From Symbiodinium natans (lineage: Eukaryota; Sar; Dinophyceae; Suessiales; Symbiodiniaceae): DNA of 64,000 nucleotides. The stretch lies in contig CAJNDS010002119.1 of NCBI GenBank assembly GCA_905221605.1, positions 62,001 to 126,000 on the forward strand, written 5' to 3'. Below are positions 7,319 through 17,565 of this stretch, in pieces. Position 1 is the first letter of the stretch. The number at the start of each line of letters is the position of its first letter. The notes beneath the pieces are model-generated. The model had not been told where the DNA came from, made no database searches, and worked only from the letters and a program-made list of their open reading frames with translations. The position numbers and the translations under genes were made by a program.

Positions 7319-8950
7319 CTCACGAGGGTGGGCGTCCGGTCCGTACTCGGTCCAGAGCTGCTGCAACTCATGATCGGCGCGTCCTGTGACTGCCTGGAAC
7401 TTCTTGGCATCAATGTACCACTGAGTATGGTTGCCTCTGGCATCCGGGATCAGCTGATCATACACAGAGGGGTCCTGAAGCACTGCATTACCTAAGAGCT
7501 GCACCGGCCCCCAAAAAAGTTTTCCCCTCCAGTCAATCTCAACCCCATCCGGTGCCCTAGTCCTGCCTTCCGCAAGTGGGACCCGTTGGAAAAACTCCTT
7601 CGACGTGACTAGGGCCCTGACTTTGATTCTGTCTTCGACCGAGCGGTGTCTAGTGACCCACAACGTTCGTCCTTGTGACCCCGGCAGTCCCGACGTGAAT
7701 TTTTGGGCCTTCAGCTTCTGGAGCACCGTGTTTTGGTGGGTTCTAAGCACGCCTATCGGAGCATCTTCGTCCTCGAAGTTGAGGGTAATGCGAAGGAAAT
7801 TGGTTCGGGGGTAGGGGGAGAAAGTAGTTTTGACCCCCTGCGAGAGACCGACGGCCTCAAAAATCTTTTGCACTTCGGCCTCCGCTTCTGTTCTCTTCGC
7901 GTCTTGCCATCCCCCTATGACAACATCCAATTCTTCAAGGCTGAATTCCTCACGTCCCGTGGAGATGGGACTTAGGCGTCTCGGCGAGGGGGACCTACCT
8001 CTTTGGGGGGTGTTAGGGCGGCTGCTCTTCAGTGCTTCTTGGAGCTTGTGTGTTTGCTGTTGCAAAGCGACGACATCCTTAGCTAACTGCGAGATGCTTC
8101 TGCCCTGGTCGTGCGACACGTCAGTGTTCTCTTTGCTGACCTGTTCCAGCAATTCCAATCTTGTGGCATGTTCGTCTACTTCCAAGGCGATGCCCATTAC
8201 GTCTCTATGTTGCTGGTCCTGTTTGATGTGCATCGACTGCATGCTTTGCATCAGCGAGTTGACCCAATCAGGGGCCCCGTCAACTTTCACATGTTGGTTC
8301 GGCATGTCGTTGATAGGCGTGACAAACTCGCGAGGTGGGATGCCCATTCCTCCCTCAGGCGGTTTAGAGCTCAAAAGATGTTGGGGAACGATTCCAGTGC
8401 CCGCCCATCCCTCACTCCCCCCCTCTCTCGCTCCTTCAAGTTCATCATCCTCCCCCGAGATATCAAAAACTTGACCCTGGGGGAAGCCTCCAAAGACGGG
8501 GGGGTTCAGAGGGCGTCCTATCATGAGTTCATCCTGTGGGGGTTCATCCTTGTCTTCCAATTTGGGCTTCTTTTTGGCGCTATGTGCAAGGACACTCTCT
8601 TCTCCACTGCTTGAAACAGCGGTAGCGGGCAAGTCTTCTCTTTTGACAGGCTTCAGACTCTCCTTCTCAAGCAGTGGCTGTGCCATCGATCCTTTGCTCC
8701 CGGGCAAGGCCTTCCTGGTGCTCGTTGTCACGTGAAGGTGCTCCAGAGCGGAGGCATGATGTGCAACTTTGGGGGCAACCTTGGGGGCAAGAGAAGAAGC
8801 AGAAGGCGCCGAGGGCTCTTTCTGTTCTCCTTCCGGGAGTCGGTGAGGCGTGAGAACAGATCCAAGATCCACCACCGGTATCGACTCCCCTTGTTCCGTG
8901 ACCCCCGCCGTGGACGTTTTCCCCCCTCCTTTCCCATTTTCTTTGTTCAT
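7316..8950 (-). CDS. LINE ORF1: RNA-binding protein with coiled coil and RRM-like domain
   Basis: 544 aa from the first ATG at 8950; the frame is open to a TTG at 8992, but the ATG begins the natural MNKENGKGGG start. The first 220 residues are low-complexity, Pro/Ser/Lys-rich, with a nuclear-localisation-like KKKPKLEDK near residue 125. About residues 228-308 are heptad-like (WVNSLMQSMQSMHIK ... VVALQQQTHKLQEAL), suggesting a multimerising coiled coil. An SPSPRR basic linker and an RRM-like fold at about 335-455 follow (LEELDVVIGGW, a long helix, then FLRITLNF), and then a basic C-terminal region. The layout coiled coil - RRM - C-terminal domain matches LINE-1-type ORF1 proteins, which coat the element RNA. 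No CCHC zinc knuckle is seen. It ends in HPRE-TAG, in frame with ORF2. Confidence 0.75.
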   Translation of the reverse strand: MNKENGKGGGKTSTAGVTEQGESIPVVDLGSVLTPHRLPEGEQKEPSAPSASSLAPKVAPKVAHHASALEHLHVTTSTRKALPGSKGSMAQPLLEKESLKPVKREDLPATAVSSSGEESVLAHSAKKKPKLEDKDEPPQDELMIGRPLNPPVFGGFPQGQVFDISGEDDELEGAREGGSEGWAGTGIVPQHLLSSKPPEGGMGIPPREFVTPINDMPNQHVKVDGAPDWVNSLMQSMQSMHIKQDQQHRDVMGIALEVDEHATRLELLEQVSKENTDVSHDQGRSISQLAKDVVALQQQTHKLQEALKSSRPNTPQRGRSPSPRRLSPISTGREEFSLEELDVVIGGWQDAKRTEAEAEVQKIFEAVGLSQGVKTTFSPYPRTNFLRITLNFEDEDAPIGVLRTHQNTVLQKLKAQKFTSGLPGSQGRTLWVTRHRSVEDRIKVRALVTSKEFFQRVPLAEGRTRAPDGVEIDWRGKLFWGPVQLLGNAVLQDPSVYDQLIPDARGNHTQWYIDAKKFQAVTGRADHELQQLWTEYGPDAHPRE

Positions 8951-8990
8951 GGTTTTGTCCCTTGGTGTACGCACCCTGGACACAGAAGAC

Positions 8991-9186
8991 AAAGAGAAAA
9001 GACTCGAGAGAAGGGAGAGAGAAAGGGTCCCCTGTTTACACTCTGACCGAAACTGTTATCCCGCTTGAGCCATTTGCCTTGAGCCAAAATGGCTACAAGG
9101 CAAATGGCTCAAGCGGGATAACAGTTTCGGTCAGAGTGTAAACAGGGGACCCTTTCTCTCTCCCTTCTCTCGAGTCTTTTCTCTTT
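8991..9186. repeat. Perfect 90-bp inverted repeat around a spliced-leader core
   Basis: The arms at 8991-9080 and 9097-9186 are exact reverse complements by base-by-base reading. The 16-bp spacer (9081-9096) is GAGCCAAAATGGCTAC, which itself has a 4-bp stem (AGCC/GGCT) with an AAAAT loop. The left arm is the LINE 5' UTR; the right arm is its inverted copy and ends inside the first telomere repeat. This is the geometry expected of a cDNA end that folded back on itself and was extended. Confidence 0.97.
9062..9096 (-). other. Dinoflagellate spliced leader plus degenerate second leader relic
   Basis: The minus strand from 9096 reads GTAGCCATTTTGGCTCAAG, identical to 19 of the 22 nt of the conserved dinoflagellate spliced leader (only the first three 5' bases are missing). 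It is followed at once by GCAAATGGCTCAAG, whose last nine bases (TGGCTCAAG) again equal the end of the leader. A full leader followed by a shortened, diverged one is the known signature of mRNA that was trans-spliced, reverse-transcribed and reinserted, more than once. Here it marks the 5' end of the LINE. Confidence 0.9.
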
Positions 9187-9225
9187 AGGGTTTAGGGTTT
9201 AGGGTTTAGGGTTTAGGGTTTAGGG
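9184..9225 (+). repeat. Six perfect telomere repeats (TTTAGGG)
   Basis: Six uninterrupted 7-nt units on the plus strand. The first TTT is shared with the end of the inverted-repeat arm. The G-rich strand runs 5' to 3' to the right, the polarity expected if the chromosome end once lay to the right. Non-telomeric sequence resumes at 9226, so the tract is interstitial now. Confidence 0.97.
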
Positions 9226-10362
9226 ATGAATACACCCACCTGCCGAGGCAAAGTCTCGAAGACCGCGAACGCCCACAGCCTCAAGGCGGCAGCTGGGCAG
9301 CCAATTCGGTTTTTGTTTGGCAGGGTGTGGGCTACTGGGGAACAGGTCTACCAAGAGGCTGTTGTCGGGGGCAGTTGCAGAAATATGGGCTTCATGAAAC
9401 TCGCCAAGCTTGGCTCTTCTGTTTGTAAGCGCCAAGCTGACACTGGGCTGACGCTCAGGCTGCATTGCAGGGCACATTCTGAGCCCGTCATCTAGAAAAT
9501 CTTGGAAGCTAACCTAATTGAGGCTCAGCTAAGTGGCAGCATGGCCAAGCCTTGCGCCTCCAGCTCAGAGAGATGCAGCGTCACCGCGGCAGCCAGCTCC
9601 TGAGTTGGGGGGACCCTTTCCCATTCGATCTTGTCGTTGTTTTCAAACACCACAATGTCTGCCCCGGTGAGCGTTCAGTTCTTCGAGTGAAAGGGCCACT
9701 CGCATACCTCGCGGTCTTTTGAGGAGTGGCCTTTTCTCATTGGGGCTTCTCCCTCCTCGGGTGGCAGCGCCGCCGGTTGCCCCGAACGCTGTGCCCAAGC
9801 CTGGCGTCGGGTGGGCTTCGGGAGCTACGTCCCGAATCTCACAGTTTACACGGCAGACATGTTTGGGTCGCGAGCTTTTGGATCGGGGTGTAGTTTGGAC
9901 TTGGTCCATGAGCGTCTGCGTGTGAAAAGCCGTATAGCTGAATAGGTAGCGCAGGTACCAATCGGGCTTAATGGTTTTGGCACCAGGTAGGAATAGCAAG
10001 GAACAAACAATAACAAAGGTGTGGCGTTGTAAGAGCCGTGGCACGTGCGTCCACACCAGGACGGGCAAGTCTCGACCAGAAGCCTCGGCTACCCGAAAAA
10101 AAAAGGCACCCGACCTTTTGACTGCAAAGTTAGTCCCGAACTCTGAACCCAAGCCCTATAAGTCCCAGGTCCTAGACAGTTCTAGACTAGGCCATGAACA
10201 CGAAACATCAAAACTGCAACTGATGAGATTGCACGCTGCCAAGATGCCGTCGTGATGCCCAGGTCCGCAGCGCGCCGGAAAACGCCTTCCAGCAAAGCCT
10301 AGCGCTGACGTCCGGCGCTTCTGGGGCTTCCAAGCTTGGGCAGCTTGGGGTTGGGGACTTCT
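9226..10362. other. Non-coding stretch, no gene recognised
   Basis: ORFs here (up to 169 codons on the minus strand, 9643-10152) have no domain, no conserved motif and no consistent coding style. No RNA gene was recognised. Confidence 0.5.
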
Positions 10363-10452
10363 GTTATTTAATTAAAAATGGTATAAATTATTATTTAAAT
10401 AATAATATTATAAATCCAATATTATTAAAAAACAAAATAATAGTATTAATTG
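10363..10452. repeat. AT-rich island with nested palindromes
   Basis: About 90 bp made up almost entirely of A and T, in a GC-balanced neighbourhood. It contains self-complementary stretches such as TTATTTAAATAATAATATTATAA. It could be an organelle-derived fragment or a DNA-unwinding or attachment element; the sequence alone does not decide. Confidence 0.7.
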
Positions 10453-11072
10453 AGGCCCGGCTTCTCGATATCGTTCATAGACACATCTAGAGATCAAGGG
10501 TAGCATCGGGTCGTTCCCCCTGCCTCCGTCGTTGGTTGGAGCTGAGGCTGCGACTCCTCAGTGGTAGCTCTTGCTCATGTTCAGATTCTCTGATCGTCTA
10601 AATAGTGCTTCTTACACTTGCATGTACTTGTAGAGAACTACCAACTCAACCAACTCAACACGGAAACAATAGCAATGTGCATGAACCTTTTGTGACTCTA
10701 GCTCCGAACCTGAACCCGAATGTAAGGCCATGGACTCTACTCGAAAGCCCGGCCAGGAGGCGGCACACAGCGTTCACTGCGAAGACTATATTCGGTCTTC
10801 TGAGATGACAGAAGGTTTTGGACGGGACTTGGCAGTTGTCGTGAAACCAGCGGACTGGAAAAGGGACTAGAAGAGCAGTTCGCCCTAGTCAGCGGGGCTC
10901 CTTCGGTGCCAACATCTGGGAACAGACAACCGTCGTCCATCGCCGAGTCTCCGCTAGGCGGCACGCCGCCCAGGCGAGATTTGTGAGGCTGTGCCAGGAT
11001 GAGGAAGAAGACACCTCTGGACTCTGCGTTGCTGAAGAGTGCTTTGAAAATAGCAATTGGCCACACACCCAC

Positions 11073-11144
11073 ACACAGAGACAAAGAGAGAGAGGCACAG
11101 ACACAGGCACAGGCACAAACCCGCGCGCACACACACACACACAC

Positions 11145-11175
<31 letters not shown>

Positions 11176-11176
11176 G
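11073..11176. repeat. CA-rich microsatellite followed by a 28-nt poly-G tract
   Basis: Mixed CACA, CAGA and CAGG repeats (11073-11148) run directly into 28 consecutive G (11149-11176), the longest homopolymer in the window. Apparent ORFs across it encode only repeated Cys/Val or Thr/His and Gly runs and are artefacts. Confidence 0.95.
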
Positions 11177-14100
11177 TGTTAGCGAGTTTCTGATCGGGGC
11201 TTTGAAGTTTCAAGGCTTGCACCACAAAGAGCAGACCATGCCCCCACATTTCCGGCACCCGGCAAGCTACCGCAACCTGAAGCCCCACACTGGACAAAGA
11301 GGGCTTCCTCTTTGGCCCGCGCCAAGGTGCCAAGCCCCCAGCGCTGCAGCGCTGCCTCTGCAGGTTGGCCCTCTGAAAGCAGCGTACGGCGCTCTAAACC
11401 CTGAACCCTCAGCCCAAGCCTAAACCTCAAAAGGCATTCTCTCAGGAGACACCGAGTCGCCATACCTGCTTACACCTGGTATCTAAGACTCTCTACAAAC
11501 CCCTGGGCTTGGGGCGCTTGAGGCTTAAACCTATAGGAATCAACAGACCTGTACCCTTTTTTGCTTGAGGTCTCTGGAGCCCCCAAGGACTTGGAGCAGA
11601 AAGGCTTGGTGACGTTCGCCTTGGGCCCCCCCCCCCCCCCCGCCCCCTCCCAAGGCCTGTATCCCATGAGAGCTTTTTCAAGCAGGGATCTTCACCCTCA
11701 ATGCCTCAGGCCCGGAATGATCAACCCACAACTTCAAGCCTCAACTCAAGCCCCCACGTCTCAGCCAGAGGGGCAGCAGTTTGGTGGACAGCGGCCCAGA
11801 AACGCTGTCGGCGCCTTGCCGACAGCCATGAACATTCAGCTTTCACATGTCCACGAGAACACGATACTTAATACAAGAGCTTGACTTCACTGAATACATC
11901 AGTAAAGCACCATGGTTCTTCTCAGAAGCTCCTCAATAAAGAAACAAGTCAAAACCCGAGTAACAAGACAGAATCTTAACAGAACTGTCCGCAGTCGGTC
12001 AGGTTGCCGGCTGCAGCATGTGCCAGATTGTAGTTTCGCCACCACGTGAAACAAAAAGCGGTCGTGGTCAAAACTTTGTCCGATAATGAAGTGCTCCTGC
12101 GTCCACAACTTAAACCGGGTGGGGGGGAGTCTCGCCATCGCCGCTAGACTGTGCGGGGAGGGGGGGGGGGGGCAACGGGCAAGGCGTGGGCGCGAGATCG
12201 CGAAGGGAGGGCGAGATGGCCGCCATTGCATCATGAGGGGGGGTTAGACTCCTCTTTCTCCGACTTTCTCCTCGGACCATCGTCGCCTGGCGCAGCTGCG
12301 GACCGGGCTCGGGCAGCCCTGCACTGCAGCACCAGGCAGGTTGGCGCAGCCTCGCGGTCTTGCTCTTCTCTGGACCAGAACTTTCTGGTCCCTGTAGCTC
12401 GGCGGAGCGTGAGGTTCTCTTGCAGGAGCCTCTCCTTTTCCGCCTGTATTTCTGGGCCGAGCGGATCAGCCGGTCATCCACTGGGCCAGCCAGCTGAGAC
12501 AGCTGGGAAGTCTTGTGCCTTCGAATGCCGCGGCCCACTGATAAGGTTGAAGCTTCAGTCTCTCTGCAGACGGGCCAAGGCCTTAGGTACGGTGGCACCA
12601 TGGCACACCTCTATCTGAGACTCTAGCTCCCAACTGGGTGCAATCCCCCTCCTACCTTTTGGATGAACTGGGCAGCACTGCAAATGTCTCATGCAGGAAA
12701 GCTTCTTGAAGTCCCAAGCCCTGGATGTGGAAGGATTCACGAAACCCAAACGAAAGGGTTGCCAAACAACTTGTTGCATGTCGTGCGTCCATCCGAAGTC
12801 CTCTAAACTTACGCGCGAAGCTCTTAGTAAGCCAGGCCTCGTGAGGCCTCTTCCATCTTCGCCAGCCGCCCAAGGCACACGACGACCTGTAGACCCCAGG
12901 TCCAAACATGCCACAATCCGAACTCTTATATAAGCATCCGAAACCCTTACGACCACAATAAAGCTGCTTGTGTTTGCCAAATTATGTTCCTGCTTTCCGG
13001 TGCCCAAATTGCAAGGCTCCGTCTTACAATAGCTACCCAACACACGGACCCTGATCCAGGAAACCTGCCACATACTCTGCCCAATGCCCCCGAAATCAGA
13101 CGCAAGCCCTCTGTGAGACATAGGCGCCGCACACCTGGGACCTCCAACTCCAAACAAGAATTCGGGGCCATTTAGCCATACCACAATGCGACGCAAGTGG
13201 GGGCTCGGGCCTTAGGGCTTGAAATCTGTTTGGGCTTTAGGGTGTTGTTGGGGTGAGGCCTACCTGCATCCATTCGCAATTCGGAGGCATTGCTGGGCTG
13301 CAATTAGAGGTCTCAAAAGCTTACACGCAGTCGAACATGTTTGGCCTTGTCAAGAGAAGCCCACCACCTTCAACCCAACAAGACCTTCAGCCATTGCTGC
13401 CAGGTGCATTGGTGAAGTCCAGCTCATCTGCTTTTCGGGAAGCCAGGTCCTGCGAGGGGCTTGCCGGCTCAAGATCCCGACCGGAGTCTTGCAAGAAGCT
13501 GGGCTGCGGCTAAGCGGCTAGGACTTTGGGCCCCAACGCAGGCCCAAGCACGTTTCTGAATTTTACATCCCAGGACCCCATAGGGGTGATTTCCAAAGCA
13601 GATTGCAACCTTACAAGATGTATTGCGCCATGAACATGCAAAACAGCAAAAGAAGAAGGCCTTCGACTTTGGGTCGCGAATGTTCTACGGAATCAACGGT
13701 CGAAGAGTCAAAGCAATCCGCGGGTCCAGAAACTCCTGGCCCTTTGCCTGCCGCAGCTGCCTCTCATTTGAAGGGGAGAAGGTCCATGTTCACATTTCTC
13801 ACACGTACGCGTTCGGCCAAGCGACAAGTACTGTAGCCAAATCGAAGTATCTAGGAGCCTCCAATCTCATGTACTCATGATATGTAAGAACTTAGGCATA
13901 CCTTCTTGTGGTTTTGACTAATTAGCACATTGCACCCCACCTACCTAGTACCTGGGCAGGGAAGGTCTTAGGGGCTCCGGCCTGTTGAACGCCACCTGCA
14001 CCTGGCGTGCTGCTTTCCTCGCGTCCTCTGCTTTGGAGGAGCCTTGCAGTCAAGGCTTTCGATGCCAGAATTGCACGAGGTTTACAGGAGCATCGCTCTA

Positions 14101-17100
14101 GGGTTTCCGGAGTCTAGATTCCAAGCTTGCCAGAAAAATCGAGTTCCTGGACCTTGGCTCCGTTACGCTTATGGCGTAGGATCTTTGGAGGTTCACTTTG
14201 TTGTCTGCGTGTCACGTGACGAAGTGCTAAAGAAGAGTCAGGGGCCTGTGCCATGGAGCCGCACGGGGGCCAGCGAGCGAAGCCTTCGATTGCTGGTGCT
14301 TTGTGTTGGCTTGGCGCTTCAGCACCATGTCCCTGTACCGACAGCGCAAGAATTTTTTGCCGAAGCCACAGCAAAGCTGAAACTCCAACTCCACCCCTCA
14401 GATCGAGGCCTTACAACCCCCTGCCCCATACACAGAGAAGAAGCGCAGCCTCCCTCGCATAGATCCATAAGACAAACCCAACATACCCAATCCATACGGG
14501 TACCAACACCAACAAACTAGAAACTCAGATGAGGAAATATGCACACCGAGAGGGAAATTCAGTCCACAATGGGGAGCGCCGCAAGGGATTCGGTGCTGTA
14601 AAGGCAACGTAGACCCGTTGGGTAACGTAGATCTTGCGTAAGCCTATGCCCAGCGAGTGCCACAATTGACAGCACCACACGCCCGTTTCAGGGCTGCCAG
14701 GATGTCATACACACAAGGCCAAGAGATGCTTCTTCTCGCCAAACAACCGTTGATACACCTGTTGAAGTCACGATGGGTTGCATTCATATGTTGCTTGCCC
14801 AGCCAACCTTACACGCTCACCAGCCGAACCGTCTGCTTGCATGTTTGGAAGCAAGCACTGAGAACCCCGAAATCCGAACTCTCAGGTTCCGTCGGCAGCG
14901 CACGCAAGGGTTCCAACTTGAAGTATCTACTGGCCCATGAAAGACAAACTCCAAACACTGCTATATTTACGATATAGATACCCGAAGCCCTAAACCCGAA
15001 ACCTCAAATATATTGTACAAGGACTCAACTGGCGTTGTTTTCCCCGCCTGCAGTACCGCAGAAGGGGGAGGCCGCGCACGAGCGTTACCATGCGACAGGG
15101 CTTCAAGAGCTTACGGGCCGCCCTCAAAGGGATCCAAGATCGTAACCCCAAGGCTTGAGAACTGATAACCCTCTCAAGGATTCATTGTACTACTAAGGGT
15201 AGTAGATTTCGGGCCAAGGGCGAGAGTTGAATCGACAAGGTGCACATCTGAGAGTTCAACAGGCTGAGGCTCGCTGAGGCACTTGAAGTCACTTGAGAAG
15301 GTATCAGACTGAAATCAGGGTAGCGAGGCCGCATAGACCACGTTTACTTGAGCAGGTGTCGAAGCTGAGAGCAGCTGAGGCATCGGATTTGGGCTGGGTT
15401 TTTATGGAGGTTTCCACTGATGCCAGTCTCCAGCTACGTGGTGTAGCACATCAACGCAGCCCGCGAGTCCGAAAATCCTGAACCCAAACCCCTGCAACCC
15501 TGAAACCAGCAGAGTTCGGATGCTCGCACCACAACGCCGCTGGAGCCTTGTCCCAGCCTTGGGTGACGGGGCATAGGATGGACGCAGAACACAGCTTTAG
15601 GAAGGTCAGTTCTTTCCGGGGCTTCCTAGACAGGGTTAAGGGCTGACAGGGTTTCAACCAGGTCACCAAACAGAGGAAAAACATGCGTTCAGAGCATGGC
15701 TCAGCCACGTTCAGCCATTTCCTTTCGACTCAGGGTTTTGTGCTCTGGGCTTCAGGACTGTCGGCTTATGGGTGCCCTTGCCCTTCCGGAAAAGAAGTGA
15801 CATTGAATTAGGGTTTTCGGGGGCTTGGCGCTGAAGCCTGCAGTGGGATCAAGCTGAAGGGCTTCGCAAGGAAGGTGGCGACAGATGGTCCACGACTCAG
15901 GCCGCGACCGCCCAAGCCTTTCGAGGTCTTCGAGGCCCTGAACCTGCCAAATGTTCAGGGGGAAGGCTGTCGAGATCGGCCCCGTACACACCTTCTGCAA
16001 TAGCGCGTTCCGGATCCTTGACAAGGGGAAAAAAGCTCGGACGGGCATTGCAAGGATCTCAACTCACACGGCAGTAGGGGAATTACAGTACCCGCCCAGG
16101 CCCCGAACACCACAGATACGGCGCAAGGTCAGCTTAGCCTCGAAGCCGTCTGACACGCTGGAGGCGGAGGTAAATGCCTTGACAACGGAGATTTGTCGAA
16201 TTCCGTTGTACGCAGTATTTATGCAGCCTGTAAAGCCCATAGACAATAGCTCCATCCTTAAAAATTAAGTATGCTCGAGACAGGTGTTGTTGAAGGTCTT
16301 TGGGCACCTGTCGCCTGCACGGGTATACTGTTGAGTTTTTGAAGCTCAGCATCACCGCACCCGCACCGTCTCGAGAGCCCACACCCCAAGTCCCGAAACA
16401 CTCAACTCTTCACCGCTAATCCCCGAGACATTGCTACCCGGCAGTTGTGTCGGAGGAAGTCAGCAATCGAGCAAAGTAGGGACACAACAGCGGCTACAAT
16501 TCACGGAGGGGGGGGAGCTTTGCAAGGGCTCATGTTTATAACTTCGCCGCGACAGCACGCAGCGAATCCATAAACCAACGATGAACGTTGCTACCATCTC
16601 TGAAGGCATGATGTGTGAAGACAATGCTGCATGCGCTCTTTCTATTATCATTTTTGCCACATAGTCTTCCCCATCGCTATCAGAATGGCTGCTTATATTG
16701 ATTGAATCCTAGGCCCTGGCGCGACGTCTTTACACGAAGATGACGGCCGGACCCCATGTTTAAGAATCATCACGACACGAAGAACACGAAAACCAAAGCG
16801 GTCAACACGAAGCAAGCCCCAACCCTATGGTCTTCCAAATGCTTGTCCGGAGATCGCCATGCCTTGGAATTAAGGAATGTACCACCTTGAATTTAAACCA
16901 TATTAATGACAGGATTCCTGTGTAGTTGGAGGTGTATTCCTTAAATGAGGGGTGTTGGGCTCTCTGCTCTCTGGGCGTTCTCTGTCAGAAGCGAAGGCGG
17001 CCAGGAATTCCGAATTTCCGAAGCCCAGTGCAGGTCTTCTGGGCGGCTGCGCCCCACTCGAGCCGGGACCAGATGGAACCATCAGCGGCAGCTGCTGGGA

Positions 17101-17457
17101 CCTCCCACAGCTTAGGGATGCTTCAGGTTTACAGAGGTTGTATAGGGTTCAAGGAGAAGTTGACAACGGAAACATAACCCCGACACGGGAACCCGACAAG
17201 AGGATGCCGTATGAACCGAGGAGCGGCGGTCAAGGATGTTGAGGCCTTCAGGGTTTGAGGGCAGCTCTTGCGTGGTCCTGGGATGTCCTGGGCTTTGGAA
17301 GGATGAGACCTCGTGGGACGTAGAAGTTTACTTCCGCGACTATTCACCCAATATCTCCCACACTCAAACTGCTTGCAACCTGAGCTTTTGCCCCAGGAGC
17401 AATCCCCAGCCACAAGCCCGAAAGTCGACTGATCTTGGAGATGGCAAAACCTAACGA

Positions 17458-17565
17458 CGTACCCACTCCTCTAAAGACGCAAACCCGAAGCTTGTTTTAA
17501 GTATTGCTAGTCGTACCCAATCCTCTAAAGACGCAAACCCGAAGCTTGTCTTAAGTATTGCTAAT
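17458..17565. repeat. 54-bp tandem duplication
   Basis: Two adjacent copies (17458-17511, 17512-17565) of a unit starting CGTACCCA and containing ACGCAAACCCGAAGCTTG. By eye they differ at only about three positions, so the duplication is recent. It gives a repeated peptide in one minus frame, but nothing else supports coding. Confidence 0.9.

Larger units (their letters stand above)
3740..9096 (-). mobile_element. Non-LTR retrotransposon (LINE): spliced leader - ORF1 - APE endonuclease - RT - RNase H
   Basis: Read on the minus strand the element starts with a spliced-leader sequence at 9096, has a roughly 130-nt 5' UTR, ORF1 at 8950-7316, and ORF2 at 7315-3740. ORF2 carries an apurinic-type endonuclease, a reverse transcriptase with all core motifs, and an RNase H domain. 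The order EN-RT-RNH with a coiled-coil/RRM-like ORF1 is that of LINEs of the L1/I/Jockey grade; I cannot name the clade. ORF2 has two single-base slips and is separated from ORF1 by one in-frame TAG. All catalytic residues I can check are kept, so the copy is young or its breaks are partly sequence error. The 3' end is not defined: no poly(A) is seen after RNase H, and two more same-strand ORFs follow, so the element may extend to 134 or beyond. Confidence 0.85.

Noticed and set aside
9078-9096. Spliced-leader RNA gene
   Set aside because: An SL RNA gene should continue after the leader with a GT donor and an intron-like Sm-site region. Here the leader is followed by a leader relic and the LINE 5' UTR.
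10889-11333. Cys/Val-rich ORFs near 11.1 kb
   Set aside because: They are produced by the CA repeat and the 28-nt poly-G run.
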